Below, one piece after another: positions 1-8,981 of a stretch of DNA of 64,000 bases (positions are counted from its first letter, which is position 1; each line of letters starts with the position of its first letter). The DNA comes from WHSW01 sp963777775 (GTDB lineage Bacteria; Actinomycetota; Thermoleophilia; Solirubrobacterales; 70-9). Where the stretch lies: NCBI GenBank assembly GCA_963777775.1, contig CAVZRL010000009.1, forward strand, positions 1,364,001 to 1,428,000. Reading direction: 5' to 3'. The translations under genes were made by a program, and so were the position numbers. The notes below the pieces were generated by a model. The model made no database searches and was not told the DNA's origin. It saw only the letters and a program-made list of their open reading frames with translations.

Positions 1-1
1 C

Positions 2-487
2 TGGGAAGCCGGGGAGCCGCACGGGATCGCCGCCGCCGGCTACCGGGCGATCGACTCGCTGCGGCTCGAGAAGGGCTACCGGGTCTGGGGTGCCGACATC
101 ACGCCCGACGAGACGCCGTACGAGGGCGGGGTCGGCTTCTGCGTCAAGCTCGACAAGCCGGGCGGCTTCATCGGCCGCGAGGCGCTCGTGGAGGCGGAGC
201 GACGCGGCCCACGGACCCGGCTCTGCTGCCTGACGCTTGCCGATCCGCGCTCGGTCGCACTCGGCAACGAGCCTGTCCGGGTCGAGGGCGAGATCGCCGG
301 CCGGGTGACAAGCGGCGGCTACGGCTACACGGTCGAGCGCTCGATCGCCTACGCCTACCTGCCGCCCAATCGGGCCGAGCCGGGAACAGGGGTGGAGATC
401 GAGATCTTCGGCGAGTGGATCCCGGGCGAGGTCGCGGCCGAGCCGCTTTTCGACCCAGGCAACGAGAGGATCCGCGAGGGCTCTTAG
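2..487 (+). CDS. C-terminal part of a GcvT-like / dimethylglycine-sarcosine dehydrogenase-type protein (5' end outside window)
   Basis: The frame is open from the left edge and gives 161 residues ending at TAG. It matches the folate-binding aminomethyltransferase end of GcvT, dimethylglycine oxidase and sarcosine dehydrogenase. Visible motifs are RLEKGYRVWG (residues 21-30), the family-typical GFCVKLDK (45-52), FIGREAL (56-62), and TSGGYG (103-108) near the C-terminal barrel. Family members move a one-carbon unit from an N-methyl amine to tetrahydrofolate. Whether this one carries an N-terminal FAD domain cannot be told, because that part lies outside the window. It converges on the exonuclease gene with a 4-bp overlap. 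The flavoproteins at 3.8-6.5 kb could belong to the same methylamine-type catabolism, but that is inference. Confidence 0.8.
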   Translation, partial: WEAGEPHGIAAAGYRAIDSLRLEKGYRVWGADITPDETPYEGGVGFCVKLDKPGGFIGREALVEAERRGPRTRLCCLTLADPRSVALGNEPVRVEGEIAGRVTSGGYGYTVERSIAYAYLPPNRAEPGTGVEIEIFGEWIPGEVAAEPLFDPGNERIREGS

Positions 488-1200
488 CCGCGCAGGCGGC
501 GAAGGGCCCGGCGCAGCGTCGGCCAGGGATCGGAGCGATGGCGCAGCGCGCTCAGCGAGCCGATCGTCTGGGGCTCGATCGCGTCGAGCCGGGTGGCCAG
601 AGCGAGGAACACCTGAGCGGTGGTCAGCGCGTCGCCGGCGGCGTCGTGGGGTCGATGCACCGGGAGCCCGAGCTCGCGCGCCAGGCTCGCGAGCCGGATC
701 GCCTGCGGGCCCGGCGATCGCTGCCGCGAGTAGAGCTCGGCGGCGAGCGCGTAGGTGTCGATCACCGGGTTGCGAAAGCTGATCCCCGCGGGCAGCATGG
801 CTCCGCGAAGGAACCGCTCCTCGAGCGAGGCGACGTGGGCGACCAGGACCCTGCCGGCGAGCGGGAGCAGCAGCTCGTCGAGGACCTCACTCAGCGGCGG
901 GGCGCCGACCAGGTCCTCGCTGCGAAGGCCGTGGATGCGGATCGAATCCGGACCCGGCATCCGGCGGGGGCGCACGAGGCGGCTGCGCGTGCCCCGGACC
1001 CGGGCCCGACCTCCCTCGATCGGCATCGTCGCGAAGGCGATGATCTCGTCGTCGGGCTTGTCGAGGCCGGTCGTCTCGAGGTCGAGCACGCAGAGACCGG
1101 CTTCCCGCCAGGGGGTGGCGGGTTCGGGCATCGGTGTTCGCAGGTACGCCTCGACCGGCGTGCGATCGCCGACCTCCTGCGCGTCGCTCAGCTGCTCCAC
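484..1200 (-). CDS. 3'-5' exonuclease, DEDDh type (DNA polymerase III epsilon-like)
   Basis: This 238-residue protein has an exonuclease fold. Motif ExoI is DLETTGLD (D40, E42). Motif ExoII is AHVASLEERF, where the usual Asp is replaced by Glu (E127). Motif ExoIII is HRPHDAAGD (H185, D190). The D-to-E change is conservative, so activity is likely but unproven. It probably trims 3' ends of DNA or small nucleotides in the cytoplasm. The GTG start at 1200 lies 13 bp inside the 3' end of the upstream cNMP/CBS/DUF294 gene. This pairing of a DUF294 protein with an epsilon-like exonuclease is known from many bacteria. It is shorter than replicative polymerase-epsilon subunits with tau-binding tails, so a replicative role is not implied. 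Confidence 0.85.
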   Translation of the reverse strand: MEQLSDAQEVGDRTPVEAYLRTPMPEPATPWREAGLCVLDLETTGLDKPDDEIIAFATMPIEGGRARVRGTRSRLVRPRRMPGPDSIRIHGLRSEDLVGAPPLSEVLDELLLPLAGRVLVAHVASLEERFLRGAMLPAGISFRNPVIDTYALAAELYSRQRSPGPQAIRLASLARELGLPVHRPHDAAGDALTTAQVFLALATRLDAIEPQTIGSLSALRHRSDPWPTLRRALRRLRG

Positions 1201-3030
1201 GCGAGCTTGGTGTTGAGCGATCTCTGCACCGACGCGACGGCCCGGAAGGCATCGCGCAGGTAGTGGCGGGTGAGCTTGTTCAGGGTCGTCGGGTCGATCA
1301 GGTTGTCGGGGCGCTGCCCGGCCTTCAGCTGACCGACCTGGTGCTCGAGTCGCAGCTCGCAGAACAGCTCGAAGGCCTCCTCGAGCGTCGCTGCGTCCGC
1401 CGCCGCCAGGGTTCCACTCTCGGCCGCCGCTCGCAGCCGCTCGACCGTCGAGGTCGTCGTCGCCTCCGCGGCGAGGGCCGCGTAGCGGGCGACGTTGACG
1501 ATCGGCAGCAGGCCGCCTCGCTTGATGTCGAAACGTCCCGCGTGCTCGCCGGAGTGCTCGACCACGATGTCGCGTAGGAAGCCGGTCGGCGGCTTGCTGG
1601 CCAGCGCCATCCGCAGCAGCAGCCGAAGCAACCCGGGACGCAGGTGTGCGCCGCGCAGCAGCGAGGGCACATCAAGATCGCGACCGGGTCCGTAGATCGT
1701 CCGGGCGTCGAGCACGATCGAGATCGCGACCAGCTTTGGCTCGGAAGCCGGCTCGACCAGCCAGCTCTCGATCGCCGCGCGCCAGTCCGAGATCGAGCTC
1801 GCCGACATCGCGCCGGTCGCGTCGACCCCGTGCGCGTCATGGTGCCATCCCATCGCGTCGAGCTCGGCGACGACCCGGTTGGCGAGTTGGTGCATGTACG
1901 CAGTCGGATCCGCGCCGGTCCCGGCGGACCAGACCATCCCCGAATCGATGTCGGACGACGGGACCGCCTCGCGACGGCCGAAGCTGCCCAGGGAGAGCCA
2001 CCCGAGCTCGGCCGGAGGGTCGCCGTGCTCGGCGACCGTGAGCTCGATCGTGCGCCGGATCAACGCGTCGACCACGACCGAGAGGATCGAGCTGATGCTT
2101 GCCGGCCCCGCACCGGCTTCGAGCATCCCGATCACGGCCGGGTGGAGCTCCGCGGCCGGACGGCGCAACGACTCGAAGCTGGTCGCGTCGTCGATCGCCC
2201 GCCGGAGCATGAACGGGGTCCGCGTCTCGGCCGCGAGCAGGTCCATGTGGCTGACCACGCCGAGCAGCTCCCGGCGGGCCGAGATCACCGGGATGTGTTG
2301 GACGCCCTGGTCGAGCATCGTCACCATCAGCTCGGCAACCGGCTGCTCCGCCTCCGCGGTGATCACCGGCGTGGTCATCACCTCGCTGACCGGACTGTCG
2401 AGCGGCAGCCCCGCGGCGATCGCCCGCGAGCGCAGGTCGCGGTCGGTGACGATCCCGAGCTCGCCCTCGCCGAGGTCGACCAGGATCGAGCCCGCTCCTT
2501 CCTCGCGCTCCATCCGGGCCGCCGCCTCGCGCAGGGTGATGATCCGGCTCGCAGAGCACCGCCCGCTCCCGGACCAGGCTCCGGGCCGGCGCCTGGCCGG
2601 CGTCGACGTTCGCGGCCCGCGCGGTCGGCGGGCCGCCTGGCAGCGGCCTGTCCATCAGCGACCTGGCCACCGAGCGCAGGCTCGCCGGCTCGGAGAGCAG
2701 CGGGACCACGTCCTCCGCCGCCAGCCGGTAGCACAGCGATCCTTCCCGGGCTCGCGCCTCCCAGCCGGTCGGCAGCCCGGAGAGCATCCACGGGTGGCCG
2801 AAGGGCTCGCCCTCGCCGAGCAGGTCGAGCAGGCGGCCTTCGTCACGCAGCTCGACCGCGCCGGTTCGGATCACCCACATCGCGTCGGGTGGCCCCTCTC
2901 CCTGGAGGAAGATCGTCGCGCCCGCGTCGAAGAACTCGATCTCCACGTTCTCGGCCAACCTCTCCAGGTCCTCGGGCTCGAGCGCGGCAAAGGGATCGTG
3001 GGCGCTCAGGAACTCGGCGATGTCGTGCAT
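1188..3030 (-). pseudogene. cNMP-binding / CBS pair / DUF294 nucleotidyltransferase-like signalling protein, broken by one frameshift
   Basis: Two overlapping frames make one family-typical protein. The first, from ATG at 3030, holds a cyclic-nucleotide-binding domain (about residues 10-125, with FLQGEGPPDAMWVI) and runs to about 2545. The second, open from about 2550 to 1188, holds a CBS pair (GSILVDLGEGELGIVTDRDLR and a second repeat; quoted in part as GIVTDRDLR), the nucleotidyltransferase signature GSFGRREAVPSSDIDSG and a DUF294 C-terminal domain. Joining them needs removal of one base or addition of two near 2540-2555. Relatives are predicted uridylyl- or adenylyltransferase-like regulators. 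The conserved sequence is intact on both sides, so this is either a sequencing error or a very recent mutation. It is followed by the exonuclease, with overlap. Confidence 0.75.
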
Positions 3031-3044
3031 CTCTCCCCCGCCTC

Positions 3045-3752
3045 TTAGATCAGGCCCCTGAGGATGTGCTCGGTGCCGCGGATGTGCTGGCGCATCAGCG
3101 ACGCTGCCGCATCCGAGTCGCCTGCCGCCAGCAGCACGACCAGCTCGCGGTGCTGCTCGTTGGAGAAGGTGAGCACCTGCTCGGGATGAGGGATGAGCGC
3201 GATCAGGTCGCTCACATGGCCCTGGACCTCGGTCATCTCGGTGACGAGCTGCGGCGAGCGGGCCGCCTCCGCGACACCGATGTGAAACCGGATGTCGGCG
3301 CGCCGGTACTGCGCGAAGTCAGGTGCGTTCGCCATCCGCTCGACCCCCGACTCGAGGGCCGCGAGGTCGGGGGACTCGGAGCGCTCTGCGGCGAGGATCG
3401 TCGCGCCAACCTCGATCGCGACCCGTCGGTCGAGGATCGCCCAGGCGTCGCGGCCAAGCGGTTCCTCCTCACGTTCGTGAAGCGGCGGACTCGCGGCGAC
3501 GAAGGTCCCGCCGGTGCGCCCGCGGACCGAGTTCAGGTGACCGGTCTGGACCAAGGTGGTCAAGGCCTGGCGCAGCGTCGATCGCGAGATCCGCAGCTCC
3601 CCGGCGAGCTTGCGCTCCGGCGGCAGCCTTGTTCCGGGCGCGAGCAGGCCCGTGCGTATCGCCGTGCCAAGCCGCTCGACCGTCTCCTCGAACGCGGTCG
3701 GAGGCCGAACCGGCTTGAACACCGCCTCGGTCGCGGCGTCGCGCTTTGCCAC
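3045..3752 (-). CDS. FadR/GntR-family transcriptional regulator (FCD domain)
   Basis: A 235-residue regulator starting at GTG. The N-terminal winged helix (about residues 18-85) contains PPERKLAGELRISRSTLRQAL, seen in parts as ERKLAGEL and SRSTLRQAL, followed by a wing glycine motif RGRTGGTFV. The C-terminal FCD domain (about 100-225) includes RRADIRFHIGVAEAARSP, with the Asp and His residues that bind a metal in this family. Such proteins are usually carboxylate-sensing repressors of nearby catabolic genes. It lies 14 bp upstream of the cNMP gene and just downstream of the two flavoprotein genes on the same strand, so it may control those dehydrogenases. The effector is unknown. Confidence 0.85.
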   Translation of the reverse strand: MAKRDAATEAVFKPVRPPTAFEETVERLGTAIRTGLLAPGTRLPPERKLAGELRISRSTLRQALTTLVQTGHLNSVRGRTGGTFVAASPPLHEREEEPLGRDAWAILDRRVAIEVGATILAAERSESPDLAALESGVERMANAPDFAQYRRADIRFHIGVAEAARSPQLVTEMTEVQGHVSDLIALIPHPEQVLTFSNEQHRELVVLLAAGDSDAAASLMRQHIRGTEHILRGLI

Positions 3753-3804
3753 CCGCCTAAGGTAACGCCGCGCGCCGCGGGTGGTGAAAGGGGTTTGACT
3801 CAGC

Positions 3805-5049
3805 TCAGGCGACGCGGGCGACCACAGGCCCGCCCCGCGCGTCGACCCGCTTCACCCAACCGGTCGCGAGCGCTGTCGAGCGCCCCGGCATGATCCGCGC
3901 GACTCGCCGGCGCGCGAGCACCCGGCCGTCCTGGGTGAGCTCGACCCGAACCCGGCGGAGCTCCTCACTCGCCCGCAATAAGTACCGCCCCCGAGGCGGG
4001 ACCGAAGCCGGACCCTCGACCTCGCCGATTGCGCTCGGGCTGATCCACCGCAGCGGTTCCTCGCAGGAGATGCTGATCCGCGCCGGCCACGCGCCACCGC
4101 CGATTCGGTCGAGCACACCTGCGGCGACGTGGCGGCCGCTGAGCGCGGCGACGTCGGCGGTCTCGGCGCCGTGCAGCAGGTTCCCGCACGCGAACAGCCC
4201 CTGCCGCGTCGTCCGAAGGCGCGAGTCCACCGCCGGGCCGCGGGTTCCCGGATCGAGCTCGGCGCCCGCGAGCACCGCTAGCTCGTGGTCGGGGATCCAA
4301 TCGGCCGTGAAGACGACCGTGTCACAGTCGATCCGCCTCACCCGTCCGGTCTTGACCTCGGTCAGCTCCACGGCCTCGACGCGCGCAGCGCCGCGGATCG
4401 CGGTCACCGCGGTTCCGGTCAGCAACGGGGTGCGAAAGCGGGCCGACGCCCCGGCCCGGAACAGCGCGAACGACTGATGGCGCGGCAACTCGGTCGTCAT
4501 CGCGACGGTCCGGGCACCACCATGCTCGAGGGTGAGCAGGGCCGAGAACGAAACGTGCTCGGCGCCGACCACGACGGCCCGCGACCCGACCCGCTCGCCG
4601 GCCAGATAGACGAGCTGCTGGAGCATCCCGGTCGTCATCACCCCCTGCGGGCGCGACCCCGCGACCAGCCGCGCCGACCGCGGCCGTTCCCGGCAGCCGG
4701 TGGCCAGCACCACCGCTCGGGCGTGGATGGCGCTCCGCCCAGCCGCCCCGGTCAGCTCGAGCGCGCCGTCGGGCGTCCAGCCGGTCGCCTGCGTTCCGAG
4801 GCGCAGCTCGGCGCCTGCGGCGATCGCGATCTCGGTCCAGCGCGCCGCGTACCGGGGCCCGGACATCGGCCGATGCAGGTCGCGCAGCCCGAAGCCGCTG
4901 TGCTGAGCATGGCGGGGGATGCCCCCTGCCGCTCGTTCGCGGTCGATGACGACGACCGGGCCGGCTCCCGCACGCCGCAGCTCGGTGGCCGCGGCGAGGC
5001 CGGCGGGACCCGCTCCGACGATCAGGACCTCTGCCGGCTCGATGCTCAC
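3805..5049 (-). CDS. FAD/NAD(P)-dependent oxidoreductase (HcnB / GlpB-like partner subunit)
   Basis: A 414-residue flavoprotein with an N-terminal dinucleotide fold, VGAGPAGLAAATELRRAG at residues 11-28, and a second nucleotide site around VVVGAEHVSFSALL. The ATGCRERPR segment closing the first FAD lobe and RPQGVMTTGMLQQ resemble HcnB-type and opine/sarcosine-oxidase-type subunits. Its GTG start overlaps the stop of the upstream GlpA-like gene by 4 bp (GTGA), so the two proteins are translationally coupled and probably form one dehydrogenase. The substrate cannot be read from sequence. A 2-hydroxyacid, glycerol-3-phosphate or N-methyl amine would fit the family. Confidence 0.8.
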   Translation of the reverse strand: MSIEPAEVLIVGAGPAGLAAATELRRAGAGPVVVIDRERAAGGIPRHAQHSGFGLRDLHRPMSGPRYAARWTEIAIAAGAELRLGTQATGWTPDGALELTGAAGRSAIHARAVVLATGCRERPRSARLVAGSRPQGVMTTGMLQQLVYLAGERVGSRAVVVGAEHVSFSALLTLEHGGARTVAMTTELPRHQSFALFRAGASARFRTPLLTGTAVTAIRGAARVEAVELTEVKTGRVRRIDCDTVVFTADWIPDHELAVLAGAELDPGTRGPAVDSRLRTTRQGLFACGNLLHGAETADVAALSGRHVAAGVLDRIGGGAWPARISISCEEPLRWISPSAIGEVEGPASVPPRGRYLLRASEELRRVRVELTQDGRVLARRRVARIMPGRSTALATGWVKRVDARGGPVVARVA

Positions 5050-6452
5050 CGCGCTCGCTCCCAGAGCTCGCCCGGCTCTCGTCCCGTCCGGGCGGCCATC
5101 TCACGCGCCACCTCGGCACCGCAGAAGAAACCCTGGCAGCGGCCCATCAGGACCCGGGTCCGCCGGCGCAGCCCATCCAGGTCGAGCGGCGGGACGGGGC
5201 TCGTCGCTGCGTCGCGGATTTCGCCGCGGGTGACCCGCTCGCAGAAGCAGACGATCTCCCCGTACGCGGGGTCGGCGGCGATCCGCTCGCCGTCCTGATA
5301 GCCGCGCGGGAAGGCCTCACCGAGGTTCGGCATCCGGATCTCCGGCAACCCGGCGACGCGCTCGCGCAGGGCGAGGCCCGCCTGATCGAGGCCGTCGCGG
5401 ACCCACTCGGCGATCGCCATCGAGGAGCTGAGCCCGGTCGACCGGATGCCGCCGGCGCAGACGTAGGCGAGCTCGCGGTCGATCTCGAGCTGGTAGTCGA
5501 CGTGCTCGGTGGCCGCGCGAAGGCCTGCGTAGACGGCCGTCACCTCGTGGTCGAGCAGGCGCGGCATCAGGCGCTTCGCGGCCGCCCGCAGGCGGGCGAT
5601 TCCGTCGCCGGTCGACCCCGTGTCGTCCTTGCGCTCGACGTCATCGGCGGTCGGTCCGAGCATCACGTTCCCGAACACCGTCGGCGCGACCAGCACCCCC
5701 TTCGTCTTCTCGGTCGGGACCGGAAGCAGCACATGGGAGACGAGCGCCCGGCTGAGCTTGTCGAAGACGATCAGCTCGCCGCGCCGCGGGCGCACGGTGA
5801 AGCCTCCAAGCCCCGCCATGCCGTGCACCTCGTCAGAGCGCAGGCCGGCGGCATTGACCACCCATTCGGCGGTCAGCGTTCCGCGCGAGGTCGCGACCAG
5901 CCAGTGCGAGGCGAGGCGGGTGAGATCGGTGACCTGCTCCTGCCGGCGCAGCTCGACCCCGGAGAGCACCGCCTGCGTGGCGTAGGCGAGCGGTGGTGTC
6001 CAGGGGCAGATCACGTACTCGTCGGGCACCTCGAGCCCCCCGACCGCGCCCGATCCGAGATCGGGCTCCCGCCGATAGATCTCGTCGGCCGAAATCTCGC
6101 GCATCCGCTGATAGCCGCAGGCGCGGGCGTTGTCCTGGATCGCGGGCAGGCGGGCGAGTTGCTCGTCGTCCCAGGCGACCAAGAGCGCACCCGTTCGTTC
6201 GATCGGGATGCCGACCTGATCGGCGTAGCTGAGCAGCAGGGCGTGGCCGCGGGCGACCAGGGCCGCCTCCCGGGTTCCGGGCTTGGCGTCGAATCCCGTG
6301 TGGAGGAGCGCGGTGTTCGCCTTGCTCGTCCCCGCCCCGACGTCGCCGCTGTCGATCAGGGCGACCCGGAGCTCGAATCGTGCGAGCTCGCGCGCGATAG
6401 CGGCACCGACGTCCCCTGCCCCGACGATCACGACCTCGAAATCGGCGCTCAC
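5046..6452 (-). CDS. GlpA-like FAD-dependent dehydrogenase with C-terminal BFD-type [2Fe-2S] domain
   Basis: A 468-residue flavoprotein of the DAO/GlpA superfamily. The FAD fold is VIVGAGDVGAAIARELARF at residues 8-26, and the core includes VVNAAGLRSDE and GGIRSTGLSSSMAIA. The tail (about residues 395-465) is a BFD-like iron-sulfur domain with CFCERVTRGEI and GRCQGFFCG, giving the four expected cysteines. The family oxidises substrates such as glycerol-3-phosphate and 2-hydroxyacids and passes electrons to a partner. The next gene overlaps by 4 bp and supplies the likely partner flavoprotein. No glycerol kinase or transporter is nearby, so the glycerol-3-phosphate role is only one option. It starts at GTG 6452. 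Confidence 0.85.
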   Translation of the reverse strand: MSADFEVVIVGAGDVGAAIARELARFELRVALIDSGDVGAGTSKANTALLHTGFDAKPGTREAALVARGHALLLSYADQVGIPIERTGALLVAWDDEQLARLPAIQDNARACGYQRMREISADEIYRREPDLGSGAVGGLEVPDEYVICPWTPPLAYATQAVLSGVELRRQEQVTDLTRLASHWLVATSRGTLTAEWVVNAAGLRSDEVHGMAGLGGFTVRPRRGELIVFDKLSRALVSHVLLPVPTEKTKGVLVAPTVFGNVMLGPTADDVERKDDTGSTGDGIARLRAAAKRLMPRLLDHEVTAVYAGLRAATEHVDYQLEIDRELAYVCAGGIRSTGLSSSMAIAEWVRDGLDQAGLALRERVAGLPEIRMPNLGEAFPRGYQDGERIAADPAYGEIVCFCERVTRGEIRDAATSPVPPLDLDGLRRRTRVLMGRCQGFFCGAEVAREMAARTGREPGELWERAR

Positions 6453-6501
6453 GTCTCGCGACGGTACCCAGCCGGCGCGCCACCCGCATGGTGTTGGCCC
6501 G

Positions 6502-7137
6502 TCAGCCGGCCAGCGACACCTCGATCTCGGCGATCGCCTGCTCGTTGTCGCGGAAGTGGACCGCGGTCATCCCGAGCTCGCTCGCCGCCTCGACATTGGC
6601 GAGCACGTCGTCGACGAACAGGCACTCGGCGGCGCCGATCCCGTCCCCGAGCCGCTCCACGGTGAGCTGGTAGATCGGCGGGTCGGGCTTTCGCATCCCG
6701 ACGAAGGCCGAGTCGACGACGAGCTCGAAGATCTCGTCGACCGGCAGCATCGAGCGCCACAGCGGCTCCCACTCGCGGACGTTGTTGGTCAGCAGCGCCA
6801 TCCGGTGCCCGCGCGAGCGCAGGTCACGCATCAGCTCGATCATCGGCTCGTTCGGCTCCAGCGCCTCGAAGTAGATCTCCTTGAAGGCGTGCATCCGTGG
6901 CGGGTGTCCGAGCACGGTTTCGAGCTCCGCCCGGATCCGGTCGAGGAAGTCCGCCTCGCTCATCCTCCCGGTCTCGAGCTCGAACAGGGGGTGGGCGCCA
7001 TCGCGCTCGGCGATCGCCGCCATCGCGGTGCCGAGCGCCTCGCCAGAGATCCCGGTCTGGTCCTGGAAGGCTGCGAAAGAACGCATCAGCGGGGTCGTCA
7101 GCACGCCCCCGAAGTCCGAGATCACCGCTCGGATCAC
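6502..7137 (-). CDS. HAD-superfamily (IA) hydrolase
   Basis: A 211-residue HAD phosphatase-like protein. The GTG start at 7137 was chosen because it overlaps the preceding stop as GTGA and directly precedes motif I, VISDFGGVLTTP (nucleophile D8). Motif II is the LLTNN segment. Motif III is the Lys in MRKPDPPIY, and motif IV is FVDDVLANVEAA. The cap region of about 75 residues after motif I is helical, as in subfamily IA. The family includes epoxide-hydrolase N-domain-like phosphatases and haloacid dehalogenases. The substrate here is unknown. The gene is translationally coupled to the 173-residue unknown protein upstream. Confidence 0.85.
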   Translation of the reverse strand: MIRAVISDFGGVLTTPLMRSFAAFQDQTGISGEALGTAMAAIAERDGAHPLFELETGRMSEADFLDRIRAELETVLGHPPRMHAFKEIYFEALEPNEPMIELMRDLRSRGHRMALLTNNVREWEPLWRSMLPVDEIFELVVDSAFVGMRKPDPPIYQLTVERLGDGIGAAECLFVDDVLANVEAASELGMTAVHFRDNEQAIAEIEVSLAG

Positions 7138-7655
7138 GAGGCCCGGTCGAGTACGTCGAGGACCGCAGTCCCGGCTTCCCCCGATGCCCGCAGCGCGAGC
7201 AGGGTCGAGACCCGCCGCACGCCCGCCTCCTCGGCGGCCGTGCTCGCGGTCGCCTCGCCGGCGACCCTCAGAGGTAGTCCGTCGGGATCGCGGCGGATCT
7301 CGAGCCCGAGCCGCCGGGGCAGCTCGTCGGGTCCGTACTCGGTCGAGAGCAGCGGCTCGTCGAGCTGCTCGAGCTCGCCGGGCCGCCCGACGATCCCGCT
7401 GCGCAGCTCGTCGCCATGACCGGCGGCGCCGGCGGGCCGCAGGGCCGCGATCGCGATCAGGCGCCCGTCGGCGAGTCGCCCCGAGAGCACCCGCAGCGCC
7501 TCGACCTCGTCCCAGTCGAGCTCGCCGCCCAGGCTCCAGACGGGGGCCTCCGGCGCGCTCGCCGGATCGAGCGCCAGCAGCGCGTCGGCCCGCCACTCGA
7601 TCCGAAGCGGGTCGCCCGCGGGGTCGGTGAACTCGACCGCGACCGTGTCAGTCAT
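7134..7655 (-). CDS. Conserved hypothetical protein, 173 residues
   Basis: The product is acidic and soluble, with no signal peptide or membrane segment. It is rich in Glu, Asp, Leu and Arg with several beta-like stretches (TVAVEFTDP near the start, RLIAIAALRP in the middle). I do not recognise a family. It sits between fxsA and a HAD hydrolase on the same strand. The upstream fxsA stop overlaps its start by 8 bp and its own stop overlaps the HAD start by 4 bp, so all three are likely one transcript. No function is assigned. Confidence 0.65.
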   Translation of the reverse strand: MTDTVAVEFTDPAGDPLRIEWRADALLALDPASAPEAPVWSLGGELDWDEVEALRVLSGRLADGRLIAIAALRPAGAAGHGDELRSGIVGRPGELEQLDEPLLSTEYGPDELPRRLGLEIRRDPDGLPLRVAGEATASTAAEEAGVRRVSTLLALRASGEAGTAVLDVLDRAS

Positions 7656-8160
7656 CGCGCTCCGGGCGCGGCAGCTCGGCGGCCGGGTCGGTGACCTCGC
7701 GCGCGCTGCCCTCGTAGTCGTAGTCGGGCGCGCGACCGGGCCGGCGCGGGGGTGCGCCTCGCACGGGCCCGGCGACCCGCCAGGCGATCCCGATCCTGCG
7801 CCCGGCGAGCCGGACGAGCACCGCGCGGACGACGTCGCGAGTCGGCGGGATCAAGAGCGCGAAGCCGAACAGGTCGGTGATGAACCCCGGGGTCAGCAGC
7901 AGCGCGCCGCCGAGGATGATCATCGCTCCATCGAAGGTCTCACGGGCCGGGACGCGCCCGGCGCTGAGCGCCGAGTTGAAGCGCTCCCACGCAGTCCTGC
8001 CCTGCGAGCGGGCCAGCGCCGCGCCGATGAACCCGTCGATGATCAGCAAGGCGAGGGTCGGCCAGACCCCGATCGCGCCGCCGACCTGGATGATCACCCA
8101 GATCTCGGCGATCGGCAGAGCGAGGAAGAGGAACAGCAGCACCGCGGCCATCGCCGACAA
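7648..8160 (-). CDS. fxsA: FxsA-family membrane protein
   Basis: A 170-residue protein with the FxsA pattern. A first hydrophobic helix (residues 6-25, LFLFLALPIAEIWVI) is followed by a helix around WPTLALLIIDGFIGAALAR, the RTAWERFNSAL stretch, and then the signature GALLLTPGFITDLFGFALLIPPTR, seen in parts as LLLTPGFITD. E. coli FxsA is an inner-membrane protein that relieves F-exclusion of phage T7 when overproduced. Its normal role is not established. The C-terminal 45 residues are Arg/Pro-rich and charged. It is divergent from sufT with only 32 bp between start codons. Confidence 0.85.
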   Translation of the reverse strand: MSAMAAVLLFLFLALPIAEIWVIIQVGGAIGVWPTLALLIIDGFIGAALARSQGRTAWERFNSALSAGRVPARETFDGAMIILGGALLLTPGFITDLFGFALLIPPTRDVVRAVLVRLAGRRIGIAWRVAGPVRGAPPRRPGRAPDYDYEGSAREVTDPAAELPRPERDD

Positions 8161-8192
8161 GGCTACGAAACCGCGTCCACTACGATTGGCCC

Positions 8193-8489
8193 ATGGTCAC
8201 CGAGGACGACGTCTACGAGGCGCTCGAGGAGGTCATCGATCCCGAGCTCGGGCTGGACTTCGTCTCGCTCGGTCTCGTCTACGACGTCGAGATCGAGGGT
8301 CCCGAGATCTTCGTCACCTTCACCCTCACCACTCCCGCCTGCCCGATCGGGCCGCAGGTCTCCGAGCAGATGCGCGAGTTCGTCGGCGACCTCGAGGGGG
8401 TCGGCAAGGTCCATCCGAAGATGGTCTTCGACCCGCCCTGGTCCCCGGAGATGATGACGGACGATGCGAAGTTCGCTCTTGGTTACTGA
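8193..8489 (+). CDS. sufT: SufT / MIP18-family (DUF59) iron-sulfur cluster assembly factor
   Basis: This 98-residue protein is a complete stand-alone DUF59 domain. It shows EEVIDPELGLDFVSLGLVYD (residues 11-30), TLTTPACPIGPQV with the conserved Cys in TPACPIG, and the family C-terminus DDAKFALGY. Family members help mature Fe-S proteins and often lie in suf operons. Here the suf genes lie 33-42 kb away in the same window. The ATG start is supported by the family N-terminus TEDDVYEAL. A diverged copy of its last 13 codons occurs at 15711-15749, which makes this gene the likely left border of the accessory island. Confidence 0.88.
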   Translation: MVTEDDVYEALEEVIDPELGLDFVSLGLVYDVEIEGPEIFVTFTLTTPACPIGPQVSEQMREFVGDLEGVGKVHPKMVFDPPWSPEMMTDDAKFALGY

Positions 8490-8981
8490 ATGTCGGATCG
8501 TGCGCGCTTGCAGGCTCTTCGCGGATCCCGAATGTTCGATCGTGCTCGATCGAGTCGCTGCGTGGCGACGCTTTAGGTAGAACGCGTGTAGAACGCGAGA
8601 GCCTCGACGCGATGCGCGGCGATCTCCCGCGTTGACAGCGTGCAGCCGCGTCGCGCGTCGATCGGCTCGCGTCAACAGCGCAGGGCGCGCGAGGAAGCGG
8701 CACGCGATGCCGTCAATCGGCGCTGTGCTCGCGCAGGCGCGCAGCGGCCTAGCTTCAGCCTCGGACCGCGGCGTCGAGTACTGCTCGCCCGAGTGCGCAC
8801 GCGCGCAGGCTCAACGCGAGTACCGGCAGAGGCATGGGACATTCGGTCGCGCATGACTGGTGCGCCTCAAAGCTCCGACGGGTGCTCCTCAGACCTCCAG
8901 CGTCATGTCGGCCGACTCCCCTGTCGTCGAGCCGATCAGGACTTCGAGCAGATCGCCCACCTCGCGCTCCTGGACTAGGGG
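8490..8981. other. Gene-poor left end of accessory island with decayed coding fragments
   Basis: About 490 bp with no intact gene. A short plus-strand frame around 8735-8856 ends in YCSPECARAQAQREYRQRHG, which resembles a zinc-ribbon tail but has no credible start or partner. Further right, the bases before 8975 read EQIAHLALLD then a stop, in phase with the IS110 fragment that follows, so this is probably decayed IS110 linker. Two imperfect repeats, ATGTCGGATCGTGC (8491) and ATGTTCGATCGTGC (8532), and the doublet TAGAACGCG at 8578 and 8589 are present. Nothing here is assigned a function. Confidence 0.5.

Noticed and set aside
8632..8856. Short plus-strand frame ending in a CSPEC-type zinc-ribbon-like tail
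   Set aside because: No family start, no ribosome site and no neighbour link. Kept only as a note in the gene-poor region.
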